Under the pieces are notes generated by a model. That model had not been told where the DNA came from. It made no database searches and saw only the letters and a program-made list of their open reading frames with translations. Positions 8,643-17,517 of a stretch of DNA of 58,279 nt are shown piece after piece. The stretch comes from Aliivibrio sifiae (GTDB taxonomy: Bacteria; Pseudomonadota; Gammaproteobacteria; Enterobacterales; Vibrionaceae). The stretch is taken from assembly GCF_002954715.1 (NCBI RefSeq), contig NZ_MSCP01000001.1, positions 1,943,415-2,001,693 on the forward strand. Reading direction: 5' to 3'. The position numbers and the translations under genes are program-made. Position 1 is the stretch's first letter. Each line of letters starts with the position of its first letter.

Positions 8643-9989
8643 TTAAAATGATGCCCATAGAACCGTAATCACTAAGAGAGGACAAACGAACTTCACATAC
8701 AGAGGCCAAATCTTACCAAAGAAACCCTGTTGGAATTCTGGATAGCCTTGCTCAAGCTCTTTGATTTTTGAATTACGACTCCATACCCAACCACCAAATA
8801 CACAGAACAATAATGCCGCAACAGGTTGTAAATATTGAGTTGCAATCATTGCAACTAAACCAAATAACTCACCAAAGTTAAATACAATAACCACGCTAAA
8901 TGCCGCAATAAGAGCACCTAGAATCCAACTTGTTGGCGTTCTCTTTGTTTTGAATCGCTCACTTACTAAAGAGACTGAACATTCAAGCATTGAGATTGAA
9001 GAAGTTAATGCCGCAATCGTTAACAATAAAAAGAACACAATAGCGAACAAATCACCGAATAAACCCAAGCTATCAAACATCATTGGCAATACAGTAAATA
9101 CAAGAGTATCAGAACTGATTAAAGAACCGTCTTCTGCATAAATTTGAACGCCCTTCTCCATCGCAACAAACATCGCAGGCATTACTACTAATCCAGCAAT
9201 AAATGCCACTGCGGTATCGACTAAAGTTACGTTCATTGCCATCTTAGGAAGATTTTCTTTTTTACTTAGGTATGAACCATAAATAAGCATTGAACAGCCA
9301 CCTATGGTTAACGAGAAAAAGCCCTGTCCCATCGCTGCCAATATCAATTTTTTATCCATTACCTTTTCAAAATCAGGGATAAGATAATGCTTTAATCCTT
9401 CAACCGCACCTTGTTGCATCATGATATAAACAAACAATAAGCCAAATAAAACAAACAAAGCAGGCATTAAACGAGTTGACCATTTCTCTATACCGTCTTT
9501 AATTCCACCCTGTACGATTAGAATAGTTAATACATAAAAGATTATCGTACCCAGTAAATTACGCTCAATACTAAACCCTTTGAACCATTCAGCAAGATCA
9601 TGTAGCCCAACTAAATTTGCCATTGCGCCAAATAAGAAACAGATTAACCAGCCACCAACAATGCTATAAAACATCAATACTGCGCTAGGAACACTCAAAC
9701 CAATCCAACCAACAAAAGCACCTACGCGCTTACCAATTGGATTAGATGTCAATGAACGCATACTATCGACCGGGTTTGCTTGACCATGGCGACCTATCGC
9801 CATTTCAACAACAAGCATCGGAAAAGCCACCACAAGTATCATGATAAGATAAACCAATAAGAAAGCCCCACCACCATTACTAGCAGCTTGAGTTGGAAAC
9901 CCCCAAATATTACCTAATCCAACAGCCGCACCAGCCGCTGCTAATATAAACCCTATACGTGAACTAAAACTTTCTCTGTTATTGGTCAT
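8643..9989 (-). CDS. Sodium-dependent transporter, NSS (SNF) family
   Basis: An inner-membrane Na+ symporter, probably for an amino acid. The 448 residues start SSRIGFILAAAGAAVGLGN, followed by IWGFPTQAASNGGGAFLLVYL, the signature of membrane segment 1 with its sodium and substrate sites. About 11-12 hydrophobic segments follow. The ATG at 9989 (MTNNRESF) is chosen because this is where family proteins begin; the longer frame to 10034 adds a cysteine-rich tail with no family counterpart. The substrate cannot be read from sequence. It has no operon partner and converges on the GH18 gene. Confidence 0.9.
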   Translation of the reverse strand: MTNNRESFSSRIGFILAAAGAAVGLGNIWGFPTQAASNGGGAFLLVYLIMILVVAFPMLVVEMAIGRHGQANPVDSMRSLTSNPIGKRVGAFVGWIGLSVPSAVLMFYSIVGGWLICFLFGAMANLVGLHDLAEWFKGFSIERNLLGTIIFYVLTILIVQGGIKDGIEKWSTRLMPALFVLFGLLFVYIMMQQGAVEGLKHYLIPDFEKVMDKKLILAAMGQGFFSLTIGGCSMLIYGSYLSKKENLPKMAMNVTLVDTAVAFIAGLVVMPAMFVAMEKGVQIYAEDGSLISSDTLVFTVLPMMFDSLGLFGDLFAIVFFLLLTIAALTSSISMLECSVSLVSERFKTKRTPTSWILGALIAAFSVVIVFNFGELFGLVAMIATQYLQPVAALLFCVFGGWVWSRNSKIKELEQGYPEFQQGFFGKIWPLYVKFVCPLLVITVLWASF

Positions 9990-10281
9990 TCTCTGTATCA
10001 CCACACTAGTACAATGCAAGCATGATAACTTCACTCATAATTAAACACCAGTTTTAAATCTCTAATTAACTCATTTATTTACATAACAAATAAGAGCCCA
10101 GAGCTTCTCACTTCAATAGAGCTAAAAGGCAACATTATATCCATTCATTATTTGTCAAAAAAAATAGCATTATAGTGTTCTTTTTTTAAACAATATGAAT
10201 AATTTTATATTATCTATTCACAACCAAATAGCATTAGAAAAACTAATGACAAAAGCGTCAAAATTATAATCTATTTTTTAT

Positions 10282-10310
10282 TTGACGAAATTAAAAACTA
10301 CTGATAAATT
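10282..10310 (+). promoter_or_regulatory. Sigma-70 promoter of the rimB leader
   Basis: TTGACG (10282-10287), a 17-bp spacer and TAAATT (10305-10310) are present, with a TG dinucleotide giving an extended -10. The predicted start site is around 10315-10318. This is one of the best promoter matches in the window. Confidence 0.65.
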
Positions 10311-10314
10311 CGCC

Positions 10315-10465
10315 GTCATTGAGTCACGGTGTACACATCCTATAACACCTCTCTACGTATTCCACCAAACTCCAGACTACTGAGTTACACACTCAGACAA
10401 TTAGATGGTAGCCAAATGGGTTAGATATCCACCAAGTATTAACTATACTTAGTGTGGATTTTTTC
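10315..10465 (+). ncRNA. Putative structured leader RNA or small RNA upstream of rimB
   Basis: A unit of about 150 nt runs from the predicted start site to a rho-independent terminator. It is visibly less AT-rich than the surrounding gap. It can form GGTGT/ACACC (10328-10349), CTGAG/CTCAG (10380-10396) and the terminator stem (10427-10459). A competing GTTA/TAAC pairing (10419-10443) could disrupt the terminator. The terminator ends 17 nt before the rimB ATG, which is the layout of an attenuator or riboswitch. An independent sRNA is equally possible. I do not recognise an Rfam family. There is nothing else in the 490-bp gap. Confidence 0.45.
10427..10464 (+). terminator. Terminator just upstream of rimB
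   Basis: The outer stem ATCCAC/GTGGAT and inner stem AAGTAT/ATACTT enclose a 5-nt loop, with a small internal bulge and a six-T tail. No gene on the plus strand precedes it within the gap, so it must end a non-coding transcript or act as an attenuator. Confidence 0.65.
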
Positions 10466-10481
10466 TATTTGAGACAAATTA

Positions 10482-10922
10482 ATGACAGATAAAATCATTG
10501 TCGGATGGCGCGAATCATTAAGCCTTCCAGAACTTGGTATTAAATTAATTAAGGCAAAAGTTGACACTGGCGCCAAAACTTCTTGTTTACATGCTTTTAA
10601 AGTAGAGCCCTTCACAAAGGATGGTGAAGACTGGGTACGCTTCTGGATTCATCCAGAAAAAAGAAATAATGACTTCGTACAAATATGTGAAGCTAAAATT
10701 TTCGATCAGCGCTCAGTAAAAAGTTCAAGCGGACAAGAAGAGATGCGTTATGTCATCAAAACAATGATCCGACTAGCAGGCCAAGAGTGGCCAGTACAAA
10801 TAACATTAAGTAACCGAGAAACAATGGTGTTTCGTATGTTACTTGGCAGAACATCAATGCAAGATCGCATTGTTGTTGATCCATCATCGTCTTACCTAGT
10901 TGATTTTGAGGAAAATTTATAA
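10482..10922 (+). CDS. rimB: RimB-like retropepsin-type protease (ATP-dependent zinc protease family)
   Basis: This 146-residue, single-domain protein has a retropepsin-like fold. [14 protein letters not shown] near residue 25 contains the catalytic DTGA motif, and MLLGRTSM near the C terminus is also conserved. In Pseudomonas, RimB works with RimK in controlling glutamate tails on ribosomal protein S6. The gene overlaps rimK by one base (TAATG), so the two are co-translated. The leader and terminator upstream suggest regulated expression. The functional pairing is established for relatives and inferred here. Confidence 0.82.
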   Translation: MTDKIIVGWRESLSLPELGIKLIKAKVDTGAKTSCLHAFKVEPFTKDGEDWVRFWIHPEKRNNDFVQICEAKIFDQRSVKSSSGQEEMRYVIKTMIRLAGQEWPVQITLSNRETMVFRMLLGRTSMQDRIVVDPSSSYLVDFEENL

Positions 10923-11827
10923 TGAAAATCGGTATTTTATCGCGTAACCAATCTCTTTACTCTACAAGCCGTCTAATTGAAGCCGCTGAGAGTCGTGGAC
11001 ACGAAGTAAAAGTGATTGATGCGTTACGTTGTTATATGAATATCAATTCAGAAAAACCTCAGATCCACTTTAAAGGTGAAGAGCTTGTTGATTACGATGC
11101 AATCATTCCTCGTATTGGTGCATCAGTAACGTTCTACGGAACTGCTGTATTACGTCAGTTTGAAATGATGGGTGTATACCCTGTAAACGAATCCGTTGCG
11201 ATCACTCGTTCTCGTGACAAGCTTCGTTCTATGCAATTACTTTCTCGTAAAGGCATCGGTATGCCGATCACTGGCTTTGCAAGCAAGCCTGATGATGTTA
11301 AAGATTTATTAGACATGGTTGGCGGCGCGCCAGTTGTGATCAAGCTCTTAGAAGGCACTCAAGGTATTGGTGTTGTTCTTGCAGAAACGCGTAAAGCAGC
11401 AGAAAGTGTTGTTGAAGCATTCATGGGCTTAAAAGCAAACATCATGGTTCAAGAGTTCATCAAAGAAGCTGGCGGTGCAGATATCCGTTGTTTCGTGATT
11501 GGTGGCAAAGTGATTGCAGCAATGAAACGTCAAGGTGCAGAAGGTGAATTCCGTTCTAACTTACACCGTGGTGGTTCAGCGTCACTAGTTAAACTAACTC
11601 CTGAAGAGCGTAAGACAGCAGTAGCTGCGGCAAATATCATGGGCTTAAATGTAGCAGGTGTAGATTTACTTCGCTCTGATCGTGGTCCACTTGTTATGGA
11701 AGTGAACTCATCTCCGGGCTTAGAAGGCATTGAAGCAGCGACAGGTAAAGATGTTGCGGGCCTAATTATTGATTTTATTGAGAAAAATGCAGCGACTAAA
11801 AGGACTAAAACTCGTGGCAAAGGCTAA
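10922..11827 (+). CDS. rimK: Ribosomal protein S6 glutamate ligase (ATP-grasp)
   Basis: Adds glutamate residues to the C terminus of ribosomal protein S6 using ATP. The 301 residues match E. coli RimK length and layout. The N-terminal segment is [20 protein letters not shown], the central part [19 protein letters not shown], and the ATP-grasp nucleotide region [19 protein letters not shown]. The metal site lies in [24 protein letters not shown]. The C-terminal tail is lysine/threonine-rich. It is the middle gene of rimB-rimK-deacylase and overlaps the next gene by 14 bp if that gene starts at GTG 11814. Confidence 0.93.
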   Translation: MKIGILSRNQSLYSTSRLIEAAESRGHEVKVIDALRCYMNINSEKPQIHFKGEELVDYDAIIPRIGASVTFYGTAVLRQFEMMGVYPVNESVAITRSRDKLRSMQLLSRKGIGMPITGFASKPDDVKDLLDMVGGAPVVIKLLEGTQGIGVVLAETRKAAESVVEAFMGLKANIMVQEFIKEAGGADIRCFVIGGKVIAAMKRQGAEGEFRSNLHRGGSASLVKLTPEERKTAVAAANIMGLNVAGVDLLRSDRGPLVMEVNSSPGLEGIEAATGKDVAGLIIDFIEKNAATKRTKTRGKG

Positions 11828-12881
11828 AAAAAATCAAGCGTTTGAAATACTAACGCACTCGGTTGCACCTGGTGAAAGAAAGGTAATTGAGATTGAAGCC
11901 GCTAAGCTTTATACACACTCACCTCTATCGATCCCTGTTGAGATCATAAACGGCCAGCATGCTGGCCCAATCCTGATGGTAAATGCTGCCATTCATGGTG
12001 ATGAACTTAATGGTGTTGAAATTGTTCGACAGTTAATTAACAACGTTGATCCAAAGAAATTAAAAGGGACTCTTATTGCAGTACCTATTGTTAATGTCTT
12101 TGGTTTCATTCATAAATCACGCTATCTTCCAGACCGTCGTGATTTAAACCGTTGCTTCCCTGGTTCTGAAAAAGGTTCGTTGGCATCTCGCATGGCACAT
12201 ACCTTCTTCACCCAAATAGCAAAGCGTTGTGATTACATCGTTGATTTACACACTGGTGCTATTCACAGAACGAATTTACCTCAACTTCGTGCTGACCTAA
12301 GTAACCCTGAAACATTACGTATCGCACACGCTTTTGGTACTCCTGTGATTGTAGATTCACCTCTTCGAGATGGCTCTCTTCGTAGTGAAGCTGAAAAATG
12401 TGAGATCCCGGTATTAACGTATGAAGCAGGCGAAGCATTACGCTTCGAGCCAATTGCGATTAATGCAGGTTATGTGGGTGTACAACGTGTGATGCAAGCC
12501 ATTGGCATGCTTAAAGCAAGCAGAAAACGTTTACCAGAAGCTGTTATTGCTAAATCGACAAGTTGGTTACGTGCAGAAAGTGACGGGATTTTACGTACTG
12601 TTGTGACTCTGGGTGAGCAAGTTGAAAAAGGCCAAGTACTGGCTTATATCAGCGCACCATTAGGTCACAGTGAAATCGAACTTCGTGCTCATAAAGGCGG
12701 GATCGTAATTGGCCAACAAACATTACCTTTAGTTAATGAAGGCGATGCAGTTTTCCATCTTGCTTATTTTACTGAAGATGATGAAATGGTTGGTCAAACG
12801 GTTGAAACCTATATCGATGAAATCATTGAAGCCGATACTGACCAATTAACTAATGGTCAAATCACAACATCAACACTTTAG
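11814..12881 (+). CDS. Succinylglutamate desuccinylase/aspartoacylase-family zinc hydrolase
   Basis: A zinc-dependent M14-like amidohydrolase or carboxypeptidase of 355 residues. HGDELNG supplies the HxxE zinc ligands and DYIVDLHTG the following conserved acidic segment. A C-terminal beta-rich domain resembles a lipoyl-like barrel ([24 protein letters not shown]). GTG 11814 is chosen because AAGGA sits 9 nt before it; TTG 11769 and ATG 11787 lie deeper inside rimK and lack such a site. The substrate is unknown. Co-translation with rimK suggests processing of glutamylated products, which is inference. Confidence 0.85.
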   Translation: MAKAKKNQAFEILTHSVAPGERKVIEIEAAKLYTHSPLSIPVEIINGQHAGPILMVNAAIHGDELNGVEIVRQLINNVDPKKLKGTLIAVPIVNVFGFIHKSRYLPDRRDLNRCFPGSEKGSLASRMAHTFFTQIAKRCDYIVDLHTGAIHRTNLPQLRADLSNPETLRIAHAFGTPVIVDSPLRDGSLRSEAEKCEIPVLTYEAGEALRFEPIAINAGYVGVQRVMQAIGMLKASRKRLPEAVIAKSTSWLRAESDGILRTVVTLGEQVEKGQVLAYISAPLGHSEIELRAHKGGIVIGQQTLPLVNEGDAVFHLAYFTEDDEMVGQTVETYIDEIIEADTDQLTNGQITTSTL

Positions 12882-12902
12882 TCTATTAACTGAAGTGGTT
12901 TA

Positions 12903-12932
12903 AAAATAAGAGAGGTTCGCCTCTCTTATTTT
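12903..12932. terminator. Bidirectional terminator with UUCG loop
   Basis: The 13-bp perfect stem AAAATAAGAGAGG and its complement closes on a TTCG tetraloop. It lies between the rim operon and the convergent Gre-like gene. Confidence 0.93.
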
Positions 12933-12950
12933 ATAGATAATTACTTAATA

Positions 12951-13436
12951 TTACTGCACACCTATAATTTCATATTGCTGCTTCTTGCCAGCTAAATCCA
13001 ATTCAAACTCATCACCAAGTTGCTGCCCTATCATGGCTTTCCCTAGCGGAGCTGACGGTGTTATTAGTGAAAATGTTATATTGTTATGAGTTACTTTTAC
13101 GCCCCCTGCTGACGGGCCTATAAAAAACAGACTCTCGACATCATCTTGATTTACAAGCGTCACTAAAGCACATTGGTTAATTGCACTCTCTTCGCTATAT
13201 TCTAAACGCGGTAATTTACGATAAGCAAGAATATCAGCCTCACACTCTGCAACTCGTAATGCTTGTCCATGAGCTAAATAAGAGGCTTCTAAGCCAAAGG
13301 TTTCATACTTACTACGAGCAATCGCTTCTTTATCTGTCGCTTGATCAATCGCTCGCTGCGTTGCTTCTACCGCCATTTGATGAACATCACGCAACGCTTG
13401 GATAATTGATTCTAATAATGCTTCTTTTTCTATCAT
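12951..13436 (-). CDS. GreA/GreB-family transcription factor homologue
   Basis: This 161-residue protein has an N-terminal predicted coiled-coil hairpin (about 1-75) and a C-terminal FKBP-like Gre domain with LITPSAPLGKAMIGQQLGDEFEL. Gre factors enter the RNA polymerase secondary channel and stimulate transcript cleavage through acidic residues at the hairpin tip. The tip here reads ATDKEAIARSKYETFG rather than the canonical GreA DLKENAEY, so cleavage activity is uncertain. It is probably a paralogue beside true greA/greB elsewhere. It stands alone and converges on the rim operon. Confidence 0.75.
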   Translation of the reverse strand: MIEKEALLESIIQALRDVHQMAVEATQRAIDQATDKEAIARSKYETFGLEASYLAHGQALRVAECEADILAYRKLPRLEYSEESAINQCALVTLVNQDDVESLFFIGPSAGGVKVTHNNITFSLITPSAPLGKAMIGQQLGDEFELDLAGKKQQYEIIGVQ

Positions 13437-13616
13437 CTTACATAATCCATAAAATCTAGCGGGTTATAATAGCAAAAATTAAGATTCACATTTATATTTC
13501 CAATCATTTTCTTAATGTGAAGTCTTTCTAAAAACAGTCGTAACTTAATGAGAATTAAAATATTCTCTGTGATCCTCTGTTAAATCAGAACCAAAATAAA
13601 AGTAATTACCCTATTT

Positions 13617-13645
13617 TATACTAGTAATTAAGTGTCTATAACACT
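13617..13645 (+). promoter_or_regulatory. Promoter and shared operator-like motif of the second GH18 gene
   Basis: A TATACT -10-like hexamer (13617-13622) is followed by TAATTAAGTGTC (13625-13636), identical to 6270-6281 upstream of the other GH18 gene. Here the motif extends into an AGTGT-CTATA-ACACT inverted repeat (13631-13645). Overlap with the expected transcription start suggests an operator. Confidence 0.5.
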
Positions 13646-13666
13646 CACTAAATTAAGGGTAAATAA

Positions 13667-16207
13667 ATGAAAAGGATTTTTATTAGAAGTGCTATTGCTT
13701 CTGCTCTCTTTATTTCATACGGTGCAAGTGCATTTGATTGTAGCTCACTCCCATTTTGGCAAAGTTCTGAAGCCTATGGTGGTGGTACTGAAGTCCAACA
13801 AAATAATACAGCTTATCAAGCACAGTGGTGGTCACAAGGAAATTCTCCAGAAACTCATTCAGGAGAATGGCAAGAATGGAAAAGTCTAGGAGAATGCACT
13901 AATGGAGGGGGAAATATTGCTCCTACATTATCAATAACCTCACCATTAAATAATGCAATAATTACAGAAGGTAGTGAAATTACATTACAAGCAAACGCTA
14001 ATGACAGTGATGGTTCCATTGCTCAAGTTGAATTTTTCTCTAACAACCAATCTATAGCAACAATAACAAAATCACCTTACAGCACTCCTTGGGTTGCCGT
14101 GAAAAATACAACAAATATTTCAGTTATTGCAACCGATAATGAAGGCAGTACAACAACTGAATCTGTAGCTATTAATGTTCAATCCGCTGGAGAATTAATA
14201 CCACCAACAATCGAACTCATTTCTCCGAATGGAACTGAAAACTTATCTATCGGTGATTCACTTCTTATCTCAGCAACGGCAATGGACAGTGATGGCGAAG
14301 TTAGTCAAGTCGAGTTTTATGTTGATAGTCAGTTAGTATTCACCGATACCAATGCTCCGTTTGAGCATTTGTGGACAGCAATAAGCGGTTCTCATAGCTT
14401 TAAAGCCAAAGCGACAGATAACGATAGTCAATCAACCATTAGTAAAGAAGTCACACTCATTGTTTCTGAACCGTCTAGCGGCGGATGTACAGGATTGCCT
14501 CAGTATCAAGCGGGAACTAATTATACGACTGGTGATGAAGTTCAAAACCTTAACCAAAAATACCGTTGCGAGATAGGTGGTTGGTGTTCATCATCCTCTG
14601 ATTGGGCTTACGCTCCAGGAACGGGATCAAACTGGCAAGATGCATGGACAGGATTAGGCGTTTGCAGTACACCACCACAAGTTAGCATTACCTCACCTAG
14701 CGACAATAGTGTCATTTTCGCAGGCTCATCCATTATTATTAATGCAACGGCAAATGATAATGATGGAAGCATTGTCGGCGTTGAGTTTTTTGCTAATAAC
14801 GTAACATTAGGAGCTGACACGCAGGCTCCTTACTCAATGAATTGGGATGCAACCCTAATTGGTTCTAATACATTAAAAGCAGTTGCAACTGACAACGAGG
14901 GTAATAATTCAGACAGTAGCATTCTTGTTACCGTTAGCGATCAAAACGTAGTAACAAGCCTCACATCACCACAATCAGGCAGTAGCCTTGCTCTAGGTAA
15001 AGAGACTCAATTAAGTGCAATAGCAACCTCATTAACGAGTTCAATCAGCCACGTCGATTTCTTAGTTAATGGCGTTATTGTTGGTTCAGATACTACGACA
15101 CCATATAATACAAACTGGACGCCAAGCGCCATTGGTGCTTATTCTATTTCTGTAGAAGCAACTGACGCTCAAGGTAATACAGCCCTATCTACAGCGTCTA
15201 GTGTTACGGTGTTAGAACAAAGCCAAGCCAAACATAAATTAATAGGTTATTGGCATAACTTTGTTAATGGTTCTGGTTGCCCTACTCGATTATCTGAAAT
15301 GTCAGATGCTTGGGACGTCATCGATATTGCCTTTGCTGATAATGATAGAAACAGTAACGGAACGGTACACTTCAATCTTTATTCTGGCGACATACACAGT
15401 AGCTGTGCCGCACTAGATCCAACACAGTTCAAACAAGATATGGCAGCATTACAAGCAAAAGGAAAAATATTCGTCTTATCCCTCGGTGGTGCTGAAGGTA
15501 CAATTACCTTAAATACAGCAGAAGACGAAGCAAACTTTATTAGTAGCCTAACCGCTATTATTGCTGATTGGGGCTTTGATGGATTAGACATTGATTTAGA
15601 AAGTGGGTCTAACTTGCTTCACGGTACACAAATCCAAGCTCGTTTGCCTACCGCGTTAAAGAAAATCGAAGCAAACATGGGAGGAGATATGTATTTAACT
15701 ATGGCTCCTGAACATCCTTATGTGCAAGGTGGAATGGTTGCTTACAGTGGCATTTGGGGTGCTTATATCCCAGTCATCGACCAAGTTCGAGATACCTTAG
15801 ATCTTCTTCATGTTCAGCTATATAACAATGGTGGATTAGCAAATCCATACATGCCAGGAGCAGCACCAGAAGGCTCTGTTGATATGATGGTTGCCTCTGT
15901 AAAAATGTTGGTCGAGGGTTTTGAGTTAGCCGATGGGTCATTCTTTGCCCCACTTAGAGATGATCAAATCGCAATTGGCTTGCCATCTGGCCCAAGCTCT
16001 GCAAACTCAGGTCAAGCACCAACTCAAAATATTATTGATGCTTTAGATTGTGTCACTTATGGATCGGCATGTAGCACTGTTGTACCAAATAAACTGTATC
16101 CAAATTTTGGCGGAGTCATGACATGGTCAATCAACTGGGATAGACATGACGGATTTAATTTCTCACAACCTATTGGTGACAAACTCACGCAAATGAACAA
16201 TCAATAA
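13667..16207 (+). CDS. Secreted multidomain GH18 chitinase or chitin-active glycosidase
   Basis: A secreted enzyme of 846 residues. It has a signal peptide (about 1-22, ending ASA-FD) and an N-terminal CBM5/12 (about 24-78, with YQAQWWSQGNSPE). Two Ig-like domains follow (about 85-267), then an internal CBM73-like module (about 273-333, with YRCEIGGWCSSSSDWAYAPG) and two more Ig-like domains (about 337-518). The GH18 barrel is C-terminal (about 524-846), with catalytic DGLDIDLES (Glu645), MAPEHPYV, LLHVQLYNNGG and MTWSINWD. The order is nearly the reverse of the GH18 protein at 6.3 kb. Exact specificity cannot be read from sequence. Confidence 0.92.
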   Translation: MKRIFIRSAIASALFISYGASAFDCSSLPFWQSSEAYGGGTEVQQNNTAYQAQWWSQGNSPETHSGEWQEWKSLGECTNGGGNIAPTLSITSPLNNAIITEGSEITLQANANDSDGSIAQVEFFSNNQSIATITKSPYSTPWVAVKNTTNISVIATDNEGSTTTESVAINVQSAGELIPPTIELISPNGTENLSIGDSLLISATAMDSDGEVSQVEFYVDSQLVFTDTNAPFEHLWTAISGSHSFKAKATDNDSQSTISKEVTLIVSEPSSGGCTGLPQYQAGTNYTTGDEVQNLNQKYRCEIGGWCSSSSDWAYAPGTGSNWQDAWTGLGVCSTPPQVSITSPSDNSVIFAGSSIIINATANDNDGSIVGVEFFANNVTLGADTQAPYSMNWDATLIGSNTLKAVATDNEGNNSDSSILVTVSDQNVVTSLTSPQSGSSLALGKETQLSAIATSLTSSISHVDFLVNGVIVGSDTTTPYNTNWTPSAIGAYSISVEATDAQGNTALSTASSVTVLEQSQAKHKLIGYWHNFVNGSGCPTRLSEMSDAWDVIDIAFADNDRNSNGTVHFNLYSGDIHSSCAALDPTQFKQDMAALQAKGKIFVLSLGGAEGTITLNTAEDEANFISSLTAIIADWGFDGLDIDLESGSNLLHGTQIQARLPTALKKIEANMGGDMYLTMAPEHPYVQGGMVAYSGIWGAYIPVIDQVRDTLDLLHVQLYNNGGLANPYMPGAAPEGSVDMMVASVKMLVEGFELADGSFFAPLRDDQIAIGLPSGPSSANSGQAPTQNIIDALDCVTYGSACSTVVPNKLYPNFGGVMTWSINWDRHDGFNFSQPIGDKLTQMNNQ

Positions 16208-16219
16208 ATAGCAGGTACA

Positions 16220-16247
16220 AAAAAGGCGCTCAAATAAGCGCCTTTTT
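16220..16247. terminator. Terminator after the second GH18 gene
   Basis: The 11-bp stem AAAAAGGCGCT / AGCGCCTTTTT has a 6-nt loop and lies between convergent genes, with A- and T-runs on both sides. Confidence 0.92.
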
Positions 16248-16269
16248 CATTTTGAATTATTCGAGAAGA

Positions 16270-16596
16270 TTACTCTTCGTCGTAATCGTAGTCGTCTTCA
16301 TCATTTTCTGCATCACGAGCGGCTTCATATTCCGCTTTTTGTGCTGCTGATTTCTCTTTTTTACGAGCAATCATTTCTTCTTTTTCAGTGCGTTGTTCCG
16401 CTTTACGATCATTACGAACCGCTTGCGTTTTTGCAAATTCAACAAGCTCTTTCTCTGCCCATTCAACTGCTTCAGCTTCGCTTTCAAAACCAAGTTGACG
16501 CTTAGATACAACCGTTCTGCGAGAAGTTACTTGGCGCGTAATTTCAGCAGCCCAAGCGTTACGTTTTTCTACAATACGGTAATCAAATTTTGCCAT
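16270..16596 (-). CDS. DUF3622 domain protein
   Basis: This 108-residue protein of unknown function starts MAKFDYRIVEKRNAWAAEIT. An SRRTVVSKRQLGFESEAEAVEWAEKEL segment fits the Vibrio/Shewanella DUF3622 family as I recall it. The C-terminal half (about 60-108) is a highly charged helical stretch ending in an acidic tail, DENDEDDYDYDEE-like. No signal peptide or membrane segment is present. The acidic tail and basic middle might suit nucleic-acid or ribosome contact, but nothing in the sequence proves this. Confidence 0.72.
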   Translation of the reverse strand: MAKFDYRIVEKRNAWAAEITRQVTSRRTVVSKRQLGFESEAEAVEWAEKELVEFAKTQAVRNDRKAEQRTEKEEMIARKKEKSAAQKAEYEAARDAENDEDDYDYDEE

Positions 16597-16765
16597 TTTT
16601 ATTTCCTAGAATTCGATAGTTAAGGGATAGATCATTGCTAAAAAATCCATCTATAACTGCAGTATAATAACTGCATTCCCTTTAATGCCCGCTATTAGAA
16701 CACATTCAGCCAAAAATGCACCAAAAAGATGTCAATCAACTCATGCTTTAAAGGAGAAGTTAATC

Positions 16766-17275
16766 TTATTTTTTGACCACTAAATGATTGCGGTTATCTC
16801 TGCTACTGCGGATCAGTTCATCACCTTTCACTATATCCACAGATTTAGCTAATCGATCATATAAAAGAACATTCACTGTCGCCGCCAAATTCATACAGCC
16901 AACGGTTGGAACATACACCACATGGTCCGCACGATCAGCAACTTGTTGAGTAATCGAACCATCTTCAGGACCAAAAACATAAATTGCTTTTTCTGGATGT
17001 TGAAACTCAGGAAGCGACGTTGCACCCTCGGCAAGTTCAACACACACGACTTTCATGTCTTCGGGCAGACCATCCAATAGATTATCGACGCTAGTTAGTG
17101 GAATTTTATTGGCTACTTTTTTTGTATCCGTTTGAAACTTTGCAGCACGATCATATCGTTCACCAGTATAACGAACATCATCAACCTGATAACACCCTGC
17201 AGCACGCATGACTGCACCAACATTGGTTGGGCTTTTCGGATTACTCAAACCAATCGTAACGTGCGTATTTTTCAT
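16766..17275 (-). CDS. SPOUT-type RNA 2'-O-methyltransferase (TrmH family)
   Basis: A 169-residue methyltransferase with the trefoil-knot SPOUT core and no extra N-terminal domain. Motif 1 is NPKSPTNVGAVMRAAG near residue 13, motif 2 is AIYVFGPEDGSI near 100, and motif 3 is VPTVGCMNLAATVNVLLYDR near 130. ATG 17275 is chosen because GGAAG lies 6 nt upstream; an upstream in-frame start at 17287 overlaps that site. The RNA target is unknown. The short single-domain form resembles TrmL in size, but the motif details do not settle it. Confidence 0.82.
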   Translation of the reverse strand: MKNTHVTIGLSNPKSPTNVGAVMRAAGCYQVDDVRYTGERYDRAAKFQTDTKKVANKIPLTSVDNLLDGLPEDMKVVCVELAEGATSLPEFQHPEKAIYVFGPEDGSITQQVADRADHVVYVPTVGCMNLAATVNVLLYDRLAKSVDIVKGDELIRSSRDNRNHLVVKK

Positions 17276-17317
17276 TGTTTCTTCCAACAGATAAAATTAA
17301 AGCGCTATTCTAACAAA

Positions 17318-17349
17318 AAAACCGCTGAAGCCTAAACTTCAGCGGTTTT
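17318..17349 (-). terminator. Terminator downstream of purL
   Basis: A 13-bp stem, AAAACCGCTGAAG / CTTCAGCGGTTTT, has a 6-nt loop and an A-run on the plus strand that becomes a T-run for leftward transcripts. It is about 170 bp past the purL stop. The intervening AT-rich stretch has no other clear feature. Confidence 0.85.
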
Positions 17350-17517
17350 ATCTAAAAGAGCCGTCTTTACCCAACCCTTTTATTTATTATAGAACAGACT
17401 GTTAATTTAATTTTCAGATTTTTATCACACTTTCAAAAAATCATGATAAATAATTGATTATTAAATTAAAGCTATTGATTAATACTTAAATAAGCATCAA
17501 TCAAAGTATGCCCTAAT

